Assembly: GCA_000320605.2 (NCBI GenBank)
Contig: KB445806.1
Coordinates: forward strand, 840,574-904,573
Origin: Gelatoporia subvermispora B
Taxonomy: Eukaryota; Basidiomycota; Agaricomycetes; Polyporales; Gelatoporiaceae
Direction: 5' to 3'
DNA length: 64,000 bases
Part shown: positions 52,409 to 63,971 of the stretch, in pieces
Position numbering within the stretch: position 1 is the stretch's first letter
Layout of the letters: each line of letters starts with the position of its first letter
Notes under the pieces: model-generated
The model's database searches: none
What the model saw: the letters and a program-made list of their open reading frames with translations, nothing else
Told to the model about the DNA's origin: nothing
Made by a program: the position numbers and the translations under genes

Positions 52409-55115
52409 CTACACAGTTGGATGCGCAACTGACGCGCCCTTTTCATCTACCCGCTTCTCCTCTTCCTCTTTCCCAGCCCTCACCGGTAAACCGGAGAGCT
52501 TTGAGCGCAGCGCCTCGTACTTGCGTCTCTGCACGGCGGATACACTCGGCTGCACCTTGTCCAGCGCTCGCGCAAAGTCCTCCACGGTCACCACCACCTG
52601 TGCCTCCCCAGCTACGCCTGCACCCTCCTCCATCGTGTCTATGGCACCTAATGTCCGCCTCAATGCGGCCACGCCAGCTTCGCGGACCAGCGACGCGAGG
52701 TCCGCGCCACTATATCCATCGCACTGCTCGCGCACGAGAGCCTCCAGCGCTGAGCGTGTGGTTGGAGCGTCGCCGAGCGGCACCTTGCGCGCCAGTGTGC
52801 GAACGATCTCCGCGCGCTCGTCTGGGGCGGGCAAATCCACATACAACAGCTTGTCAAGTCGCCCCGGGCGACACATTGCAGGGTCGATCATGTCGGGTCG
52901 GTTCGTTGCTGCGAGGACATATACGCACCGCCGGGCATCGAGACCATCGAGCTCGGTGAGAAGGGTGTTGACAACACGCGCAGATGATTCCGACTGAGCG
53001 CAGGGCATGTCAGAAATCTTCCGGATATGTAGCACAACATACTCACCAAACTATCGTCACGGCGCGGAACAAGCGCATCCAACTCGTCGAAGAAGATTAC
53101 GCATGGTGACGAAGCTCGTGCACGGGAGAATACCTGCCTCACAGCCCGCTCGCTCTCGCCGACGTACTACCCAGAGCGTTTGTCAGACCATGCTCGGTGT
53201 ATGCCATGTATTGATCAACGCACCTTGTTGAGGAGTTCGGGTCCCTTCACACTAATGAAGTTTGCTCGCGACTCGTTTGCTACTGCCTTTGCGAGTAGGG
53301 TCTTCCCGCAACCCGGAGGACCCCAGAGAAGAACACCACATGAGGCCTGGATGCCAACAGCGCTGAAGAGTTCGGGACGACGAATGGGCTGCACGATAGC
53401 CATGTGCAGTTCCTCCCGTGTGCCATGCAATGCACCGATATCAGCCCACGTGACATCTGGCACGGTTGCAAAGCCTTCACGCTTGGACGATGGCTGCACC
53501 TGCGACAGTGCAGCCGTGAAGTCTGCTGCAGTGATGCAGAGGGGTGCGAGTTGTGCCTCAGTCAGAGGGTCTGGGTGTGCACGGAGAAAATGGACGATCG
53601 AGCTCGCGGGGATATGTGCTGGAACCACGATGGAGGAGAACGGGGCGGCTCGTGCCGATAGTGGTACGACTGCGAGCGCAGCCGTATCTACAGCAGGCGG
53701 GGGGTCAACGATCATTGTCACATCCCCATCTGCCGGTGCGAGTGTCGGAGGTATCGCGTCACTAATCGCGTCCGGAAGGACAAGACTACCGTCAGATATC
53801 CGCTGGAATATGCGTTTGACGGCAATGATTCCAGCTGCACCAGTGAGGGCAGCAAGATCAGCACCGACATAACCTGGTGTAGCTTTCGCAAGCGCCAGAA
53901 AATCGAAGTTGCCTTCCAGTCGGAGCTTGGAAGACAGAACTCGTAGAATCCTGGACAACAGTCAGTCAAAGATCATGTCGCCAAAATGAAGACACTAACT
54001 GTGCACGAGCTGCGTCATCCGGGACACCCATGCCGATCTCATGGTCAAACCGACCTGCTCTCCGCAGAGCGGCATCCAACGAATCAGGTCGGTTTGTGGC
54101 ACCTATGACGATGATCGGCTTGTTGTCCGTTTTGTCCCACGAGAGCTCTGTGAACAGGACACAGTGAATAAATAAACGCCTGATTAAGAGCAACTCTGGA
54201 CGTACCGTCCATGCACGTAAGGAATTGAGCGACTATCCGCCGCTCCATCTCCCTCTGCGCGCTTTCTCGTTTCGGAGTAATTGCATCAATCTCATCTATG
54301 AAGAGCAGGCATGGTGCGACACGCTGTGGAGGAGGATCAGACCGTTGGACCCTGCTACCACCGCAGATACTGACCTTAGCTTCCTCAAAGGTGTCCCGTA
54401 GTGTTTTCTCGGACTCTCCGGACATACCCGACACGACAGAGGGGGCAGAGATGTTGATGAAAGGTAAACCCAATTCCTGTTTGTGTGTCAGACAAGACAC
54501 GGCGATGCTACTGATGGTCTAACATACTCCAGCAATAGCATTCGCCAGTAGTGTCTTCCCGCATCCCGGAGGTCCGTGTAGAAGGACACCTCGCGGTGGC
54601 TGCACACCGGTGTGGATGTATATTTCGGGGTGGCACAGTGGCATCGCTACCAGCTCCAGCAGTTTCTCTACGCATGTGTCCACACCTCCGAGGTCGGACA
54701 ATCTAGTCGACGGTGGGGAATGATCCTTGGAGACATTGCTTGACGAGCTTGCAATTTTCGCGCGCTTGCTACCCTCATCCCCGAGCCTTGAACGTGCTTT
54801 CCTCTTCCCGCTCACTGTTGCAGAGCGAACTTCGGAGACTGCACCAGACACGTCCCCCTCAACCGTCTGTGGGTCCTGCGGAGTAGGTTGGATGTCCAGC
54901 TCCTGAGCTTCGGGTAAAGGGGTCGAAGGACCTGATGATACTTCCGCAGGTGAGGCAACCGAAGTGGTTGATGTTGGAGCTGGTGTTGGAGCTGCGTTGA
55001 GGTTGATCTTAGCTCGTCGGTGCGTCGACCAAAGACCCTGCATGGACCTGTTTAACGAATTCGAGCCCTGCCTAACTACTCGTGAGCGCACGTAATCTGT
55101 GAGTCGAGTTGGCAC
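52409..55115 (-). CDS. RIX7: Ribosome-biogenesis AAA-ATPase Rix7 (NVL)
   Basis: About seven exons encode two AAA modules, roughly 780 aa. D1: [21 protein letters not shown] (Walker A), [20 protein letters not shown] (Walker B), [19 protein letters not shown] (sensor 1 and arginine finger). D2: [58 protein letters not shown]. Between them is a disordered linker. The N terminus has [10 protein letters not shown], like the NVL/Rix7 N-terminal domain, then [18 protein letters not shown] as a nuclear/nucleolar signal. Rix7 extracts Nsa1 from pre-60S particles in the nucleolus. The start is unresolved: the conserved part reaches a GTG at 55115 with no ATG in frame upstream; the first in-frame ATG is 55043. 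A short upstream exon, or a frameshift from an ATG at about 55132, is possible. Confidence 0.85.
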
Positions 55116-55687
55116 GCACAGAGATCTCCATGATGGTTAGTTTAGACGATCCAAAGTGTCGTACCCTGTGCTCTCCGGTAAACTGAACGAATTGGCGCCA
55201 AAGAAATTATGGTGGCGCCGAATGAGAATTGTATTTGGTCGTGTTGATGCAGGCGACATACCGTATATGGGAATTCCCAATCCAGCCGTGACATACTTAA
55301 GTTTGGCGGCGTGAAGCATCTTCATGTCAACTTGGACTTAGTAGACCTGTTTCGAAACGACTTGGGCGACGACTTTGGCCCTTGGCTAATGCGCGCTATG
55401 AGCCCTGATTGGTCAGATCATAGCTTAGCGACCGTGATCAAACCGTGCCCAAACTTTTCGAAAGATCCCTAGTACGTGGTCAGCATGCTGGGTCTGTTTC
55501 AAGTCACGATCTTCCATGGTTCAAGTGAAACGGCTTTAGAATCATTCATAAGGGTACATCCATACAACTCGGTGTTCTAAATTTTGATCTCTACGTCAAT
55601 CTGGCAGCCCTGGTGCGGTAATCAGACCATTCCTCCGTGCTACGTACTGCTTTGCGCGCTGCTGTCTTCCCGTGGAATGGAAGACTC
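55116..55687. other. Intergenic, RIX7 upstream region
   Basis: No gene is supported. The palindrome TTGGCGCCAA is at 55192-55201, and a related GGCGCC recurs 21 bases further on. A missing RIX7 first exon could lie in the first 200 bases. Confidence 0.5.
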
Positions 55688-56463
55688 CTAATAAATACCA
55701 GGGAACAATCTACATGGTACCTGGTCTGCCCAGTGGTCCCATTCCTCTCCAAACTCCTTTTGCAACAAACGGTCCTCCTGCGGCGGCCTGCTGCACAAGC
55801 GAATGAGCAGGTAGGCAGTCCAAGCGGTCCAACCGTATGCGAGAGCCTTGCCGAGCGGCGTGCTCAGTACGCCGCTCTCCCTGACCCATGACCCCGGACA
55901 ACTATGACAGATGAATGTGCCTAGCGATACGATGATGTGTGCTGTATAGCTTGGGTGCCGTACCCAGGAGTATGGTCCCTCTGTCACCAGACGGTGTCCC
56001 TTGCGCACAGTTATTTCGTAGGTGAAAAGACGTCCCAGCGCGCGGTAGCATTCAGCGCGGAGTGTACCGCCGAGGACAGCAAGGCCACATCCAATCGCAA
56101 AGGTGGGTGTAATGCTGATCCTATCTGCGACTCTTGTTGATCCCCAAGTCAACGTCTTGAGGATTTCTTGAGCGACAGTTGTGGTGGGGAATGTGCGTGC
56201 AATGATAACAGCAATCTCGCAGAGACTTCCCGCGTATACGACAAGCTGTTCTACTCAGTCAATCCTCTGTGTACATATCCTAGACCGGGTGAACGTGCCT
56301 GGGCTAGTCTTGGTGCAATGCGCACTGTCTTCGTGAAAATGCGCTCCCCCCGTGTAACTTCTCTTGCGACCTCATCTGAAGCGGGCGCCGCATGAGGAGG
56401 CGTCGTGCCTATGTGGTTGGCGACTGTAGCAGAAAGGAGAAGTGGGACCTTAAGCAGAGACAT
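55688..56463 (-). CDS. Isoprenylcysteine carboxyl methyltransferase-like protein, copy 1
   Basis: Two exons, 56299-56463 (165 bp) and 55688-56245 (558 bp), give 240 aa. The start MSLLKVPLLLSATVANHI is a membrane helix. Further hydrophobic stretches are LVVYAGSLCEIAVIIA, ITPTFAIGCGLAVLGGTL, AHIIVSLGTFI and ALAYGWTAWTAYLLIRL. The methyltransferase core is present: GRLFTYEITVRKGHRLVTEG, PYSWVRHPSYTA with the conserved Arg-His-Pro, and EDRLLQKEFGEEWDHWADQV near the C terminus, which holds the conserved Glu-Glu. ICMT methylates the C-terminal prenylcysteine of CaaX proteins in the ER using SAM; soluble relatives methylate other substrates, so the target is unknown. The intron has a GC donor. Its neighbour at 58002-58783 has the same exon lengths. 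Confidence 0.8.
56246..56298 (-). other. GC-AG intron in ICMT-like copy 1
   Basis: The exon ends CTA GCC CAG and is followed by gcacgttcac; the intron closes with agaacag. This 53-nt intron aligns exactly with the GT-AG intron of copy 2 (58560-58618). A GT donor four bases further on with an earlier acceptor is possible but would add Ala-Gln-Gln. Confidence 0.6.
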
Positions 56464-58001
56464 TCTGCGCTAGACTGGGAGCTTCGGTGCTTCGCATTGT
56501 CTTCGTTAGCAAGGCCTTCTCCCTTTGTATTCTTCACGGCCGCCGGATTTTCCGACTTCCGACTTGCAAAGTCTATTCACTCTTTCGGCATCAGCGAAGC
56601 GCGGACAGCACATTGCCTACGACGGTCTCACACGTTCGCCTGAGTTCTGTTGCCGTTGTCCCGCTTGCCTTCCGAGAATTGTCGAATGTTCTCGGGCCCG
56701 TAGGTAAGACGCCGGCAGGCCTGTGAGGAATGGTCTTTGACACATGATCTATGTAAGACGCAGCGGTTAAGTGTGCGAACCGAGATGCCCATGGCCAGCA
56801 GGGCCTGGCAAAAGGAACGCCTCAGGGCGTAAGATCTCTCATGGCTCCTCAGGTTGAACTATGTTGCTTCACAGCCGGTATGAGCCGCCGAGGCGTATGA
56901 AGAAGCATTGGAGTGCGATCTGCGATTATCTCAAATTGAAACACAAAAGAAGAAATGAGAGGACTCAGAGCGGACCTTCAAGATACTTGCTTGTCGACGT
57001 TTCTCCGGACAGCTGTGTCGGTGAACGCTGCCAGGTCGCCATTTTCGGACTCCCGCCCAAGATCACTTGTCCGCGGATCCGCAACAGGATGCGCGAATCG
57101 CCAAAATTCGAAAGTACATCTTCAGCTTCGAAAATATCAAATGTCAAGCTAGGGTAAGGGGGGAGCATCCCGACATTGGAAATTCTGAAATGCACGCTGT
57201 TCGCAACAAGACATCGCTCGATGAAATCAATGTACGACTTGGTGTTTGCGATTCCGATTGCGACTTCAAGTGTTCGTAGGAGCCTACAACAACTCGAAAT
57301 TGGACGTTACTATACAGGAGTAGTAGTATCTATGTGAAGAGGCGGATTCTTCGTGCTGTTTGGGGCACATCAGGAAAACATCGCATTTACTTTGACGCAT
57401 TTGACCTGCCTTTCGAGGCTTGCTGGCATCGCCCTCTTGCGCGCCAAAATGGCGTCAAAGTCACGCCCAAGGATCAAAAGGGCAGGTAAGTGAAATTAAT
57501 GTTTTCCTGATGCAGATGCATTTCTTATGTAGCTGGTTCAAGCTTCGGAAGTCCATATGATGCCGGGTGCTTGAGCAGCATCGACAAGCTCGAATTCGAT
57601 TTGAAAATGCAAAACGGTGAGCCAGGTCCGATGCGACGCGTCAATCGCTGCAGTTTTCTGCTCTTGGCTGTGTTGTCATGACCTGAATTACGAACTTTGA
57701 CAGTCCAGACGCCGGAAGAGAGCATCAGCGGAGGTCTCACAGACACTCCCAGGTATGCCCATTCTCCGATATAAAATTCAGACATGTTGAAATATCAGAT
57801 TGCCGCCATAGCCAAGAATACGCGGCGACGCCGTTGCGAATTTGAGACGCAGACAGGTCTAGAGAGATACTGCAGCACGGGTTATGACGTGAGCGTCCGA
57901 TCATCGTATTCGAGAGAAGCTCAATCGTGGTGGTCAAGCAATACAGAGTATACACAGTACTGTACGAGAGCGCACTACTTGCAAATGTCAACGTACTGAT
58001 A
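56464..58001. other. 1.5-kb spacer between tandem methyltransferase genes
   Basis: Short open frames occur on both strands but none has a family feature. I searched by eye for remains of a third methyltransferase copy and found none. Confidence 0.5.
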
Positions 58002-58783
58002 TTAGTAAATACCAGGGAACAACCTATACGGAACTTTGGCCGCCCACTTGTCCCACTCCGCTCCGAACTGCTTTCGGAGCATTCGGTCTTCCTGAGCAGG
58101 TCTTAGCAACAAGTTCACAGCCAAAAACACGTTCCAGGCCACCCAGCCACACGCAACTACCCTTCCCCACCCCGTGCTCAGCACGCCGCTCGCTTGCACC
58201 CATGAGCCCGTCGCGCCCAGACAGACACATATACCGCTTATTAACAGAGCCCCTGCAGTGTAAGACGGGTGCCGCACGACGGAGTATGGGCCTTCAGTCA
58301 CCAGCTGGTGTCCCTTGCGCAGCGTGATCTCATAGGTAAAGAGGCGTCCGAGGGTCTGGTAACATTGCCAGCGGGTAAGACCGCCCAGGATGGCGAGCGT
58401 CCACCCGACGACATAGGTAGGGGTGATGCCGATGCGTGTCAGGGACTGCGTGGATCCCCAGGTGAGCAGGCGTGCCACCTTCGCCGACATAGGATGGGCC
58501 GGGTATTCATTCGCGAGGATGATTGCCACCTCAGAGAGGCTTGCAATCCACACGAAGAGCTGACAGCGCAAGGTCAGTGTCCGTAGGTCTGTGTTGTTCC
58601 AAGTACATATAATTTTACCTTGGCGAATGAGGGCAAGACCCGGACCGTCTTGGAGAATATACGCTCACCAGGAGCAACGTCCTTCGCAATTTCGTCCTTT
58701 GGGGGCGGAGGGGTAGGTGGGGTCATGGCGACATGATTCGCGAATGCAGCACTGAGTAGGAATGGAATTTTGACGAGAGACAT
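58002..58783 (-). CDS. Isoprenylcysteine carboxyl methyltransferase-like protein, copy 2
   Basis: Two exons, 58619-58783 (165 bp) and 58002-58559 (558 bp), give 240 aa, exactly the lengths of copy 1. The start MSLVKIPFLLSAAFANHV parallels copy 1. Core motifs are GRLFTYEITLRKGHQLVTEG, PYSVVRHPSYTAG and EDRMLRKQFGAEWDKWAAKV, ending RLFPGIY as in copy 1. In the C-terminal motif Glu-Ala replaces Glu-Glu before Trp. The intron is a normal GT-AG (gtaaaa...gtcag). Hydrophobic stretches are LFVWIASLSEVAIILA, ITPTYVVGWTLAILGGL, GALLISGICVCLG and VVACGWVAWNVFLAVNLLL. The two copies are clearly paralogous and lie about 2.3 kb apart in the same orientation. The start at 58783 is chosen by alignment with copy 1; the frame continues upstream to 58861. 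Confidence 0.82.
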
Positions 58784-59579
58784 TATGAGAAGTTTTGAAC
58801 CGAGCTTGTTCGTTGCAACGTAGGGATTTTGTCTTGAGCTTTTGTACGCGGTGAGTCCCACCAGTATTTCATCACTGCAGCTTGTTGCTGTACGATACTT
58901 GGTATTTCTGAAATCAGGCCGATGCTAACTTCCATGCTTCCGCCCCCAGTCCTCAATTTAGTTAGCGCACGACTGAGACCGCGCGGGTAGTTGTCCAAAA
59001 ATACGTGATGCGTAAGATGTCTATTGAATCCAGTATGCTCGGAGTAGAGCATCTAGATCTTAGAGATCAGAAGCACGGATAAATTGCAGTCCGCAATAAC
59101 CGGCGTGGAGCAACTTTGGCGGCGTGATCATAGGAAGGCAACACAGAGGCATGCGAAGAGTTTAGTACCGTGTCCTGAGAATGTAAGCCCTGTCCGATGG
59201 ATGCTTCTCGTCGTCATCGCGCTTCTCTTTGATTATCCCCTGGTATGTATGTCATGGTGCGGTGTTTCGCCGCGGTGACGGCTAAACGACACTGTAATCG
59301 CTCGCATCTCGTGCTGCGAGAATGCACTGTGAGCGTCAAGCGGTAGTGCGATATTTCCAAATGGTCCACGTTGTGGGTCCGTCACCATACCGAAGAAATG
59401 TACTACCCACAAAAGAAATTTCGATCAGCAATACATGATCCAGGTCCATACATCGTAGCTAATCACACATGATAGATATTGCGCGTAAATCAGGGCTACA
59501 CAATGAGACTGCCTAGATGTCAGACCATTACTTACAGTAGGAACGTAAACGGCAGGCGCACGTACCGTTAATCCGACCA
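58784..59579. other. Intergenic, copy-2 methyltransferase promoter and DPB11 3' flank
   Basis: No supported gene. The stretch is AT-rich with short open frames only. Confidence 0.5.
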
Positions 59580-62500
59580 TCACGAGGCAGAGATCCTCGC
59601 GCTCCTTCTGCGCGCATCCTCACCCTTCCTGCCTTTGGCAGATGCCGCAGCAGCGGGCTGACTGTCCTCTTCACAACTTTGGCCGTCCAGCAGCCTCAGC
59701 AATCGCTTCTGCTCGGTCCGTTGTCCAGGGTCCTCATAGGTAACGCGCATGCTATTATCCGCATGATCTTCCCCAGCGGCAGCCCGAATGCCAATGTCGT
59801 CGTCATCAGCTGTGTACTCAGCTTTGAAAGCGCTGTCGACGACCGCCTCAGGCATGAGCAAAGGTGCCCGGTCCGCGTCGGTCCCAGAGTGTTGCCGCTT
59901 AAACGCCTGCGGAGCGCTTCTCAGCCAGGTTGGACTGCGTAGTGCACGATGCCATTGCATACCTTGGTCTTAGACGGGACTCGAAGACGTTTGCCTTTCC
60001 GTGACTGCTGACGAGCAAGATCATCTTCCGAGGAAGGCCGTTTGCCCAGTAGAGTGGTGATGCTCTCTTGGAGCATCTTTGCTGCTTGTTTCGTCTTGTC
60101 CGCCGGAGACGGTGCCGGTACGTTGGCGTCCGGCAAAAGCTTCATCGGCGACGGTGATTCTGACGACGGGATACGTCCAGGATCGTCTCTTGATTCTGTC
60201 TTCTTTTCTGAAGGCTTCCGGCTAAACATAGCATTGCCATTGCGTGGTCGAGACGGAGTACCGTTTGGGAGGTCCAACTCTAGGGTGGTCGCTCTGCTGA
60301 TGGGTGGCGGGGTAGCATCGGAGAACTGCCGCTCCAGACCACCTAACAATGCGCCCGGTCCTCCGAAATGCAAATCCTCCTCGTCAGCAGCATGTCTCTG
60401 GGGTGATGCGGGCTTCGACTCTTCATCATGACCGCCCGAATCCCCGGCTGCAGGGATGGTCGGCACAGCCGCAGGCGCTATCTCAGAATCCTCACTGTTC
60501 GTAATGTCCGCCATCCTGATGTCCTGTGCGCGCTCCTTCCCTTTGCCCTTGCTGTCCACTGGACACAAAACTTCTCTTGATTCCTCGGGCACTAGCGGTA
60601 GCCTACCGGTGCACGCTATCTCAGCGAGCCATGCCATGTCAACAATCGGGATGCCCCATTCTCGAGCCTTGTCAGCCTTAGGACCGACGCCGGACGGACA
60701 TAAGAGATGAGTCGATTGGCGAGAGAATTTAGGTGCGACGTGAAAGCCTATTTGAGCGTTGGTGAACTCTCTCGCGCTTTGCAATTAAAGTGTCTCACCT
60801 AATGCTCGAGCAAGCCTGCGAATCCAGCAGGCCTCTGATTCATCCAGTCCAGAGTATGTGAGAACGATTGCGTCCATGCCTATCATCCACGCATCAGCAC
60901 TATGTTACCGTTGAGTGACAAAAGCTTCTTACCAGGTACTGGTGTCTCAATTCTGAGAGGTCTGAATGCGATGTGCTCATCCAGCGCACATATTCTCTCC
61001 TGGGTGATACAGCTTTCAAGCCAACATTCCGTTCTGAATCTCTCTCGTATCGCCTCATTTGGCTCTTCACGATATATGTCACTGTCGCTGCATCATCACT
61101 CAGCCAGATTGTCTATTTTGGGGCAAATAAGTATAAACATACCTGGCGAGTCGTATAATGATGAAGTCGACGTTATCAATGTCCTGACTATCACTCGCAA
61201 GCATGATACCGCCCGAGTGTCGGATAGCTCCATAGACAGCGGGCGAATCCGCTTCGCCCAATGCCTTGAATCTGAGACCAGCAAACAGCTTCGTCTCTAA
61301 GATCAGCACCGACGACTCTCCTAGGGGTACATCCACATGCTCGCTAGGTCCCGACGTACGCTGCCGCGACGAGGAGGCGACAGGTTGTGCATCAGCACCA
61401 ATATCGTCCACGCTACCAGATCGCCCCGGCGCGTAAGATAAGAAGGATGACGCGGGCCCAAGGTGTTGCACACGACGTCGGAAGACGGAGCCCTCTGCCG
61501 TAGGAGGCGCACCTGCATTGGTGACGTCACCAGCCGACGCGGAAAGCTCGTTCCGACGAGCGATAGGCTTCCGAAGCGCAGCAATCGTGCTCGACTCGCC
61601 CCTCTGGGGCCCCGGAATAGGCACGGGAGGGACAACACGTGTGGGCGAGCGCGAAGGTCTGAAGTCCCCTTGTTCATCATTGCGCCGCACAGGCTGCGAC
61701 TTCGATGGACTGCGCACGAGCTTGCCCTCAACGAGTTCGAATCCACGCGGTTTGAGCAGGCTCTCCCAGAGTTGTAGTGTGATGGCAGGCACACGCTTCA
61801 CAGCGGCGATCTCCTCTTCATCTCCAGGTCCAACTTGGCGACCGAGTGACGGGGTATGTGACTCTGGAATATCAAAGGGCGCGGCATTTTGCGAAGATGG
61901 CCCTATGTATCCGCAATGAGCACGGAAGACAGAATATTGGAATGTAAGCCGACGAACACGTACCTTGGGAACGCGACTTTCGCTCCGGTGGCGGCTTCGA
62001 AACTTCGTAGTCTGCTTCCTCGAATCTGCCTTTCTCACGGAGCGCAAGCCTTAGTCTCCGGCCAATCGTTACTTCTCGACTTACTCACCACCAAATTCGA
62101 GGCAGTCCCAGAACCACTCTTCCCAGACAACGCGGATATTGGCTTCCCCACGCTGGTTGAACTTCTCTGCGTACTTCATCTTGTCCGTGACGGCGTCGCT
62201 GTGGCTTGAACACAGGAGATGGGTGACCTTCACCGGGCGCTCGATGTTCTTGACGTACGTCCCACCCTCCTCGGTGCAGAGCCGGTTGATTTCCGTGCGT
62301 CGTTCGATGTCTTCAAAACCGGACAGTACGAGGATCACCCCGGAGAAGATAGGTAAACGGTGCTTGCGCGTCATCTAATCCGCATTGTGAACGTGATTTA
62401 GTGAATGAGCACGCCTGGTATCAAAGCACCTACCAACGCACCTCTTGGACATCTACATCATCCCCCCGCAGCCATATTTCGTAGCTATCCGTCACCCAGG

Positions 62501-63251
62501 ACGGGTGCATTATGGGAATCTTGTTTGCCAAAGCGCACTGGGTGAAATTCACTCGCCGCACTCATATCAGGCCCGTACGTACTCACTTTGTATTTAGCAC
62601 TTCCGGGTACTTCTGCTACTAGGTGAGTGATGTTGTCTCTCAGGTCACTGTCATATTGAGCTCCAAGTTCAATGGCTTGCTTGAATAGTGTAGTCTACGA
62701 AGGAGAGTATATCAATATACCTCACATAACGGTTACATCGGCGAGAAGAACAGGAGGGGATATCAGAGACCATGTGGAAATGTCACTATTGTGTCAGCCT
62801 GACGGCAAGACTTCCGTAGCATCGCCGCTCGCTATCACAGAATGCTATTCGAACGTGAGAGATCGTAGGTCTCCAAGTTACAGTAGCGGCTGATATCAAC
62901 AATATCCACACAAGCTCTACCCAGCGATAACCATTTCAAAAGTGTACATCACGTGGTGCGGACTTACTTTGTCGCTAATCCCGGTAGTGCAGAGCGTGAT
63001 ACCGCGGAAAGGCCGAGGACAGGACTCAAGAATGCTAGCCTGGGTTTCGCCGAGGACATCTTCATCATCTTGTAGGAAATGGTCAGAGGTGGGTGTCCTA
63101 GAGGCGCGAGAGTTTGAGGGGGCTGGTGCAGCCGGTCGAAGCTTGACATTTGGTATCTAGAACAGCGAGACAGTCCACATTTTACTAGTCAGCGGCACAT
63201 TTTGGTATGTACCTTATTTGACTTGTTTCTGCGTCTCATAGGACCTGGCAT
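59580..63251 (-). CDS. DPB11: Four-BRCT replication and checkpoint protein Dpb11 / Rad4 (TopBP1)
   Basis: About nine exons encode roughly 1,050 aa. The start is MPGPMRRRNKSNK, then IPNVKLRPAAPAPSNSRASR. BRCT1 has CPRPFRGITLCTTGIS, FKQAIELGAQYDSDLRDNIT and HLVAEVPGSAKYK, closing with HPSWVTDSYEIWLRG. BRCT2 has LPIFSGVILVLSGFED, EEGGTYVKNIERPVKVTHLL and VVWEEWFWDCLEFGG. BRCT3 has GLRFKALGEADSP to DFIIIRLAR and WLESCITQERI. BRCT4 ends with QSTHLLCPSGVGPKADKARE and IPIVDMAWLAEIACTG. The arrangement of two N-terminal and two later BRCTs with a disordered C-terminal tail is that of Dpb11/Rad4/Cut5. This scaffold joins phosphorylated Sld3 and Sld2 in replication initiation and activates Mec1/ATR. 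The ATG at 63251 is the first in frame. It shares a promoter with MRPL33. Confidence 0.87.
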
Positions 63252-63569
63252 AATGATAGCACGAGAGTGGGCGAGGAGTGTAGCAGGGTTCCCGTGAGAC
63301 TTGAATCAGGGGGTCAACTTAGGGTATCGCGTGAATCCCAGCAGAAATCGTTAAATGTGCTCTAGTTTTCCATTCTCCAGCTGGAAACCAGAAAGTTAAC
63401 GGCAAAGCAAGAGGATGCGCGAGAACCTCGAACAGACTACCAAACGCGTGAGTCGCGACGAAATGAACCGCACGCGTGCCACTTTCGCGTCGACTTTAGG
63501 GCCGGGCAACTCGTGCCGTTTGGGGACTTCGTCTTCAGCGTCGTCAAGACCTGCTCATCGTCTCTGAAA
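63252..63569. promoter_or_regulatory. Bidirectional DPB11-MRPL33 promoter with paired MCB sites
   Basis: The 318 bp between divergent start codons hold ACGCGT at 63444-63449 and 63472-63477, 28 bp apart, with a tcgcgacg run between them. The spacing is almost the same as in the BUB1-RMI1 promoter. Confidence 0.6.
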
Positions 63570-63971
63570 ATGCTGCCCACATCTCTTTCGTCACGGACAT
63601 GCGCCCTATTCACTCGCAATAACACTTTCAATACTTTCCGCACTGTAGCAACTGCGGCCCCGCCCCAGAACGGCTCCGCCAGCCAGGCCGAACCAAACAC
63701 CCATTTCCGCATCACCCTCCGCCGCTCCGCCATCTCTCTAGCTGCCAACATCAAAGGCACTCTGGCATCGCTTGGAATACACAGACGATTTCAAACTGTT
63801 TACCACCCACATTCACCGGAGGTAGCAGGCAAGATCCTGGCGGTCAAGGAATTGGTGGCGGTAGAGAATGTTCCTGCGTCCGCTGTGCGCACCAAGACGG
63901 AGCAGAGGCGAGAAAGGAAGGCACCTAGGGGATATGCAGTAGTGGGGTCTAGATTGCAGCCCGAGATATGA
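63570..63971 (+). CDS. MRPL33: Mitochondrial large-subunit ribosomal protein uL30m
   Basis: A single exon gives 133 aa. The N terminus (MLPTSLSSRTCALFTRNNTF) is a mitochondrial presequence. The uL30 fold follows: HFRITLRRSAISLAANIKGT, LGIHRRFQTVYHPHSPEVAG, KILAVKELVAVENV. A short basic C-terminal extension (TEQRRERKAPRGYAVVG) is present, as in other fungal members. The protein is part of the mitoribosome large subunit. The frame is open upstream to 63513, but the ATG at 63570 begins a better presequence. The stop is at 63969-63971, near the window edge, and the gene looks complete. Confidence 0.88.
   Translation: MLPTSLSSRTCALFTRNNTFNTFRTVATAAPPQNGSASQAEPNTHFRITLRRSAISLAANIKGTLASLGIHRRFQTVYHPHSPEVAGKILAVKELVAVENVPASAVRTKTEQRRERKAPRGYAVVGSRLQPEI

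Noticed and set aside
56294..56298. GT-AG alternative for the intron of ICMT-like copy 1
   Set aside because: It is in phase but adds Ala-Gln-Gln at a point where copy 2 has none, and the donor gttcac is weak. Not fully excluded.
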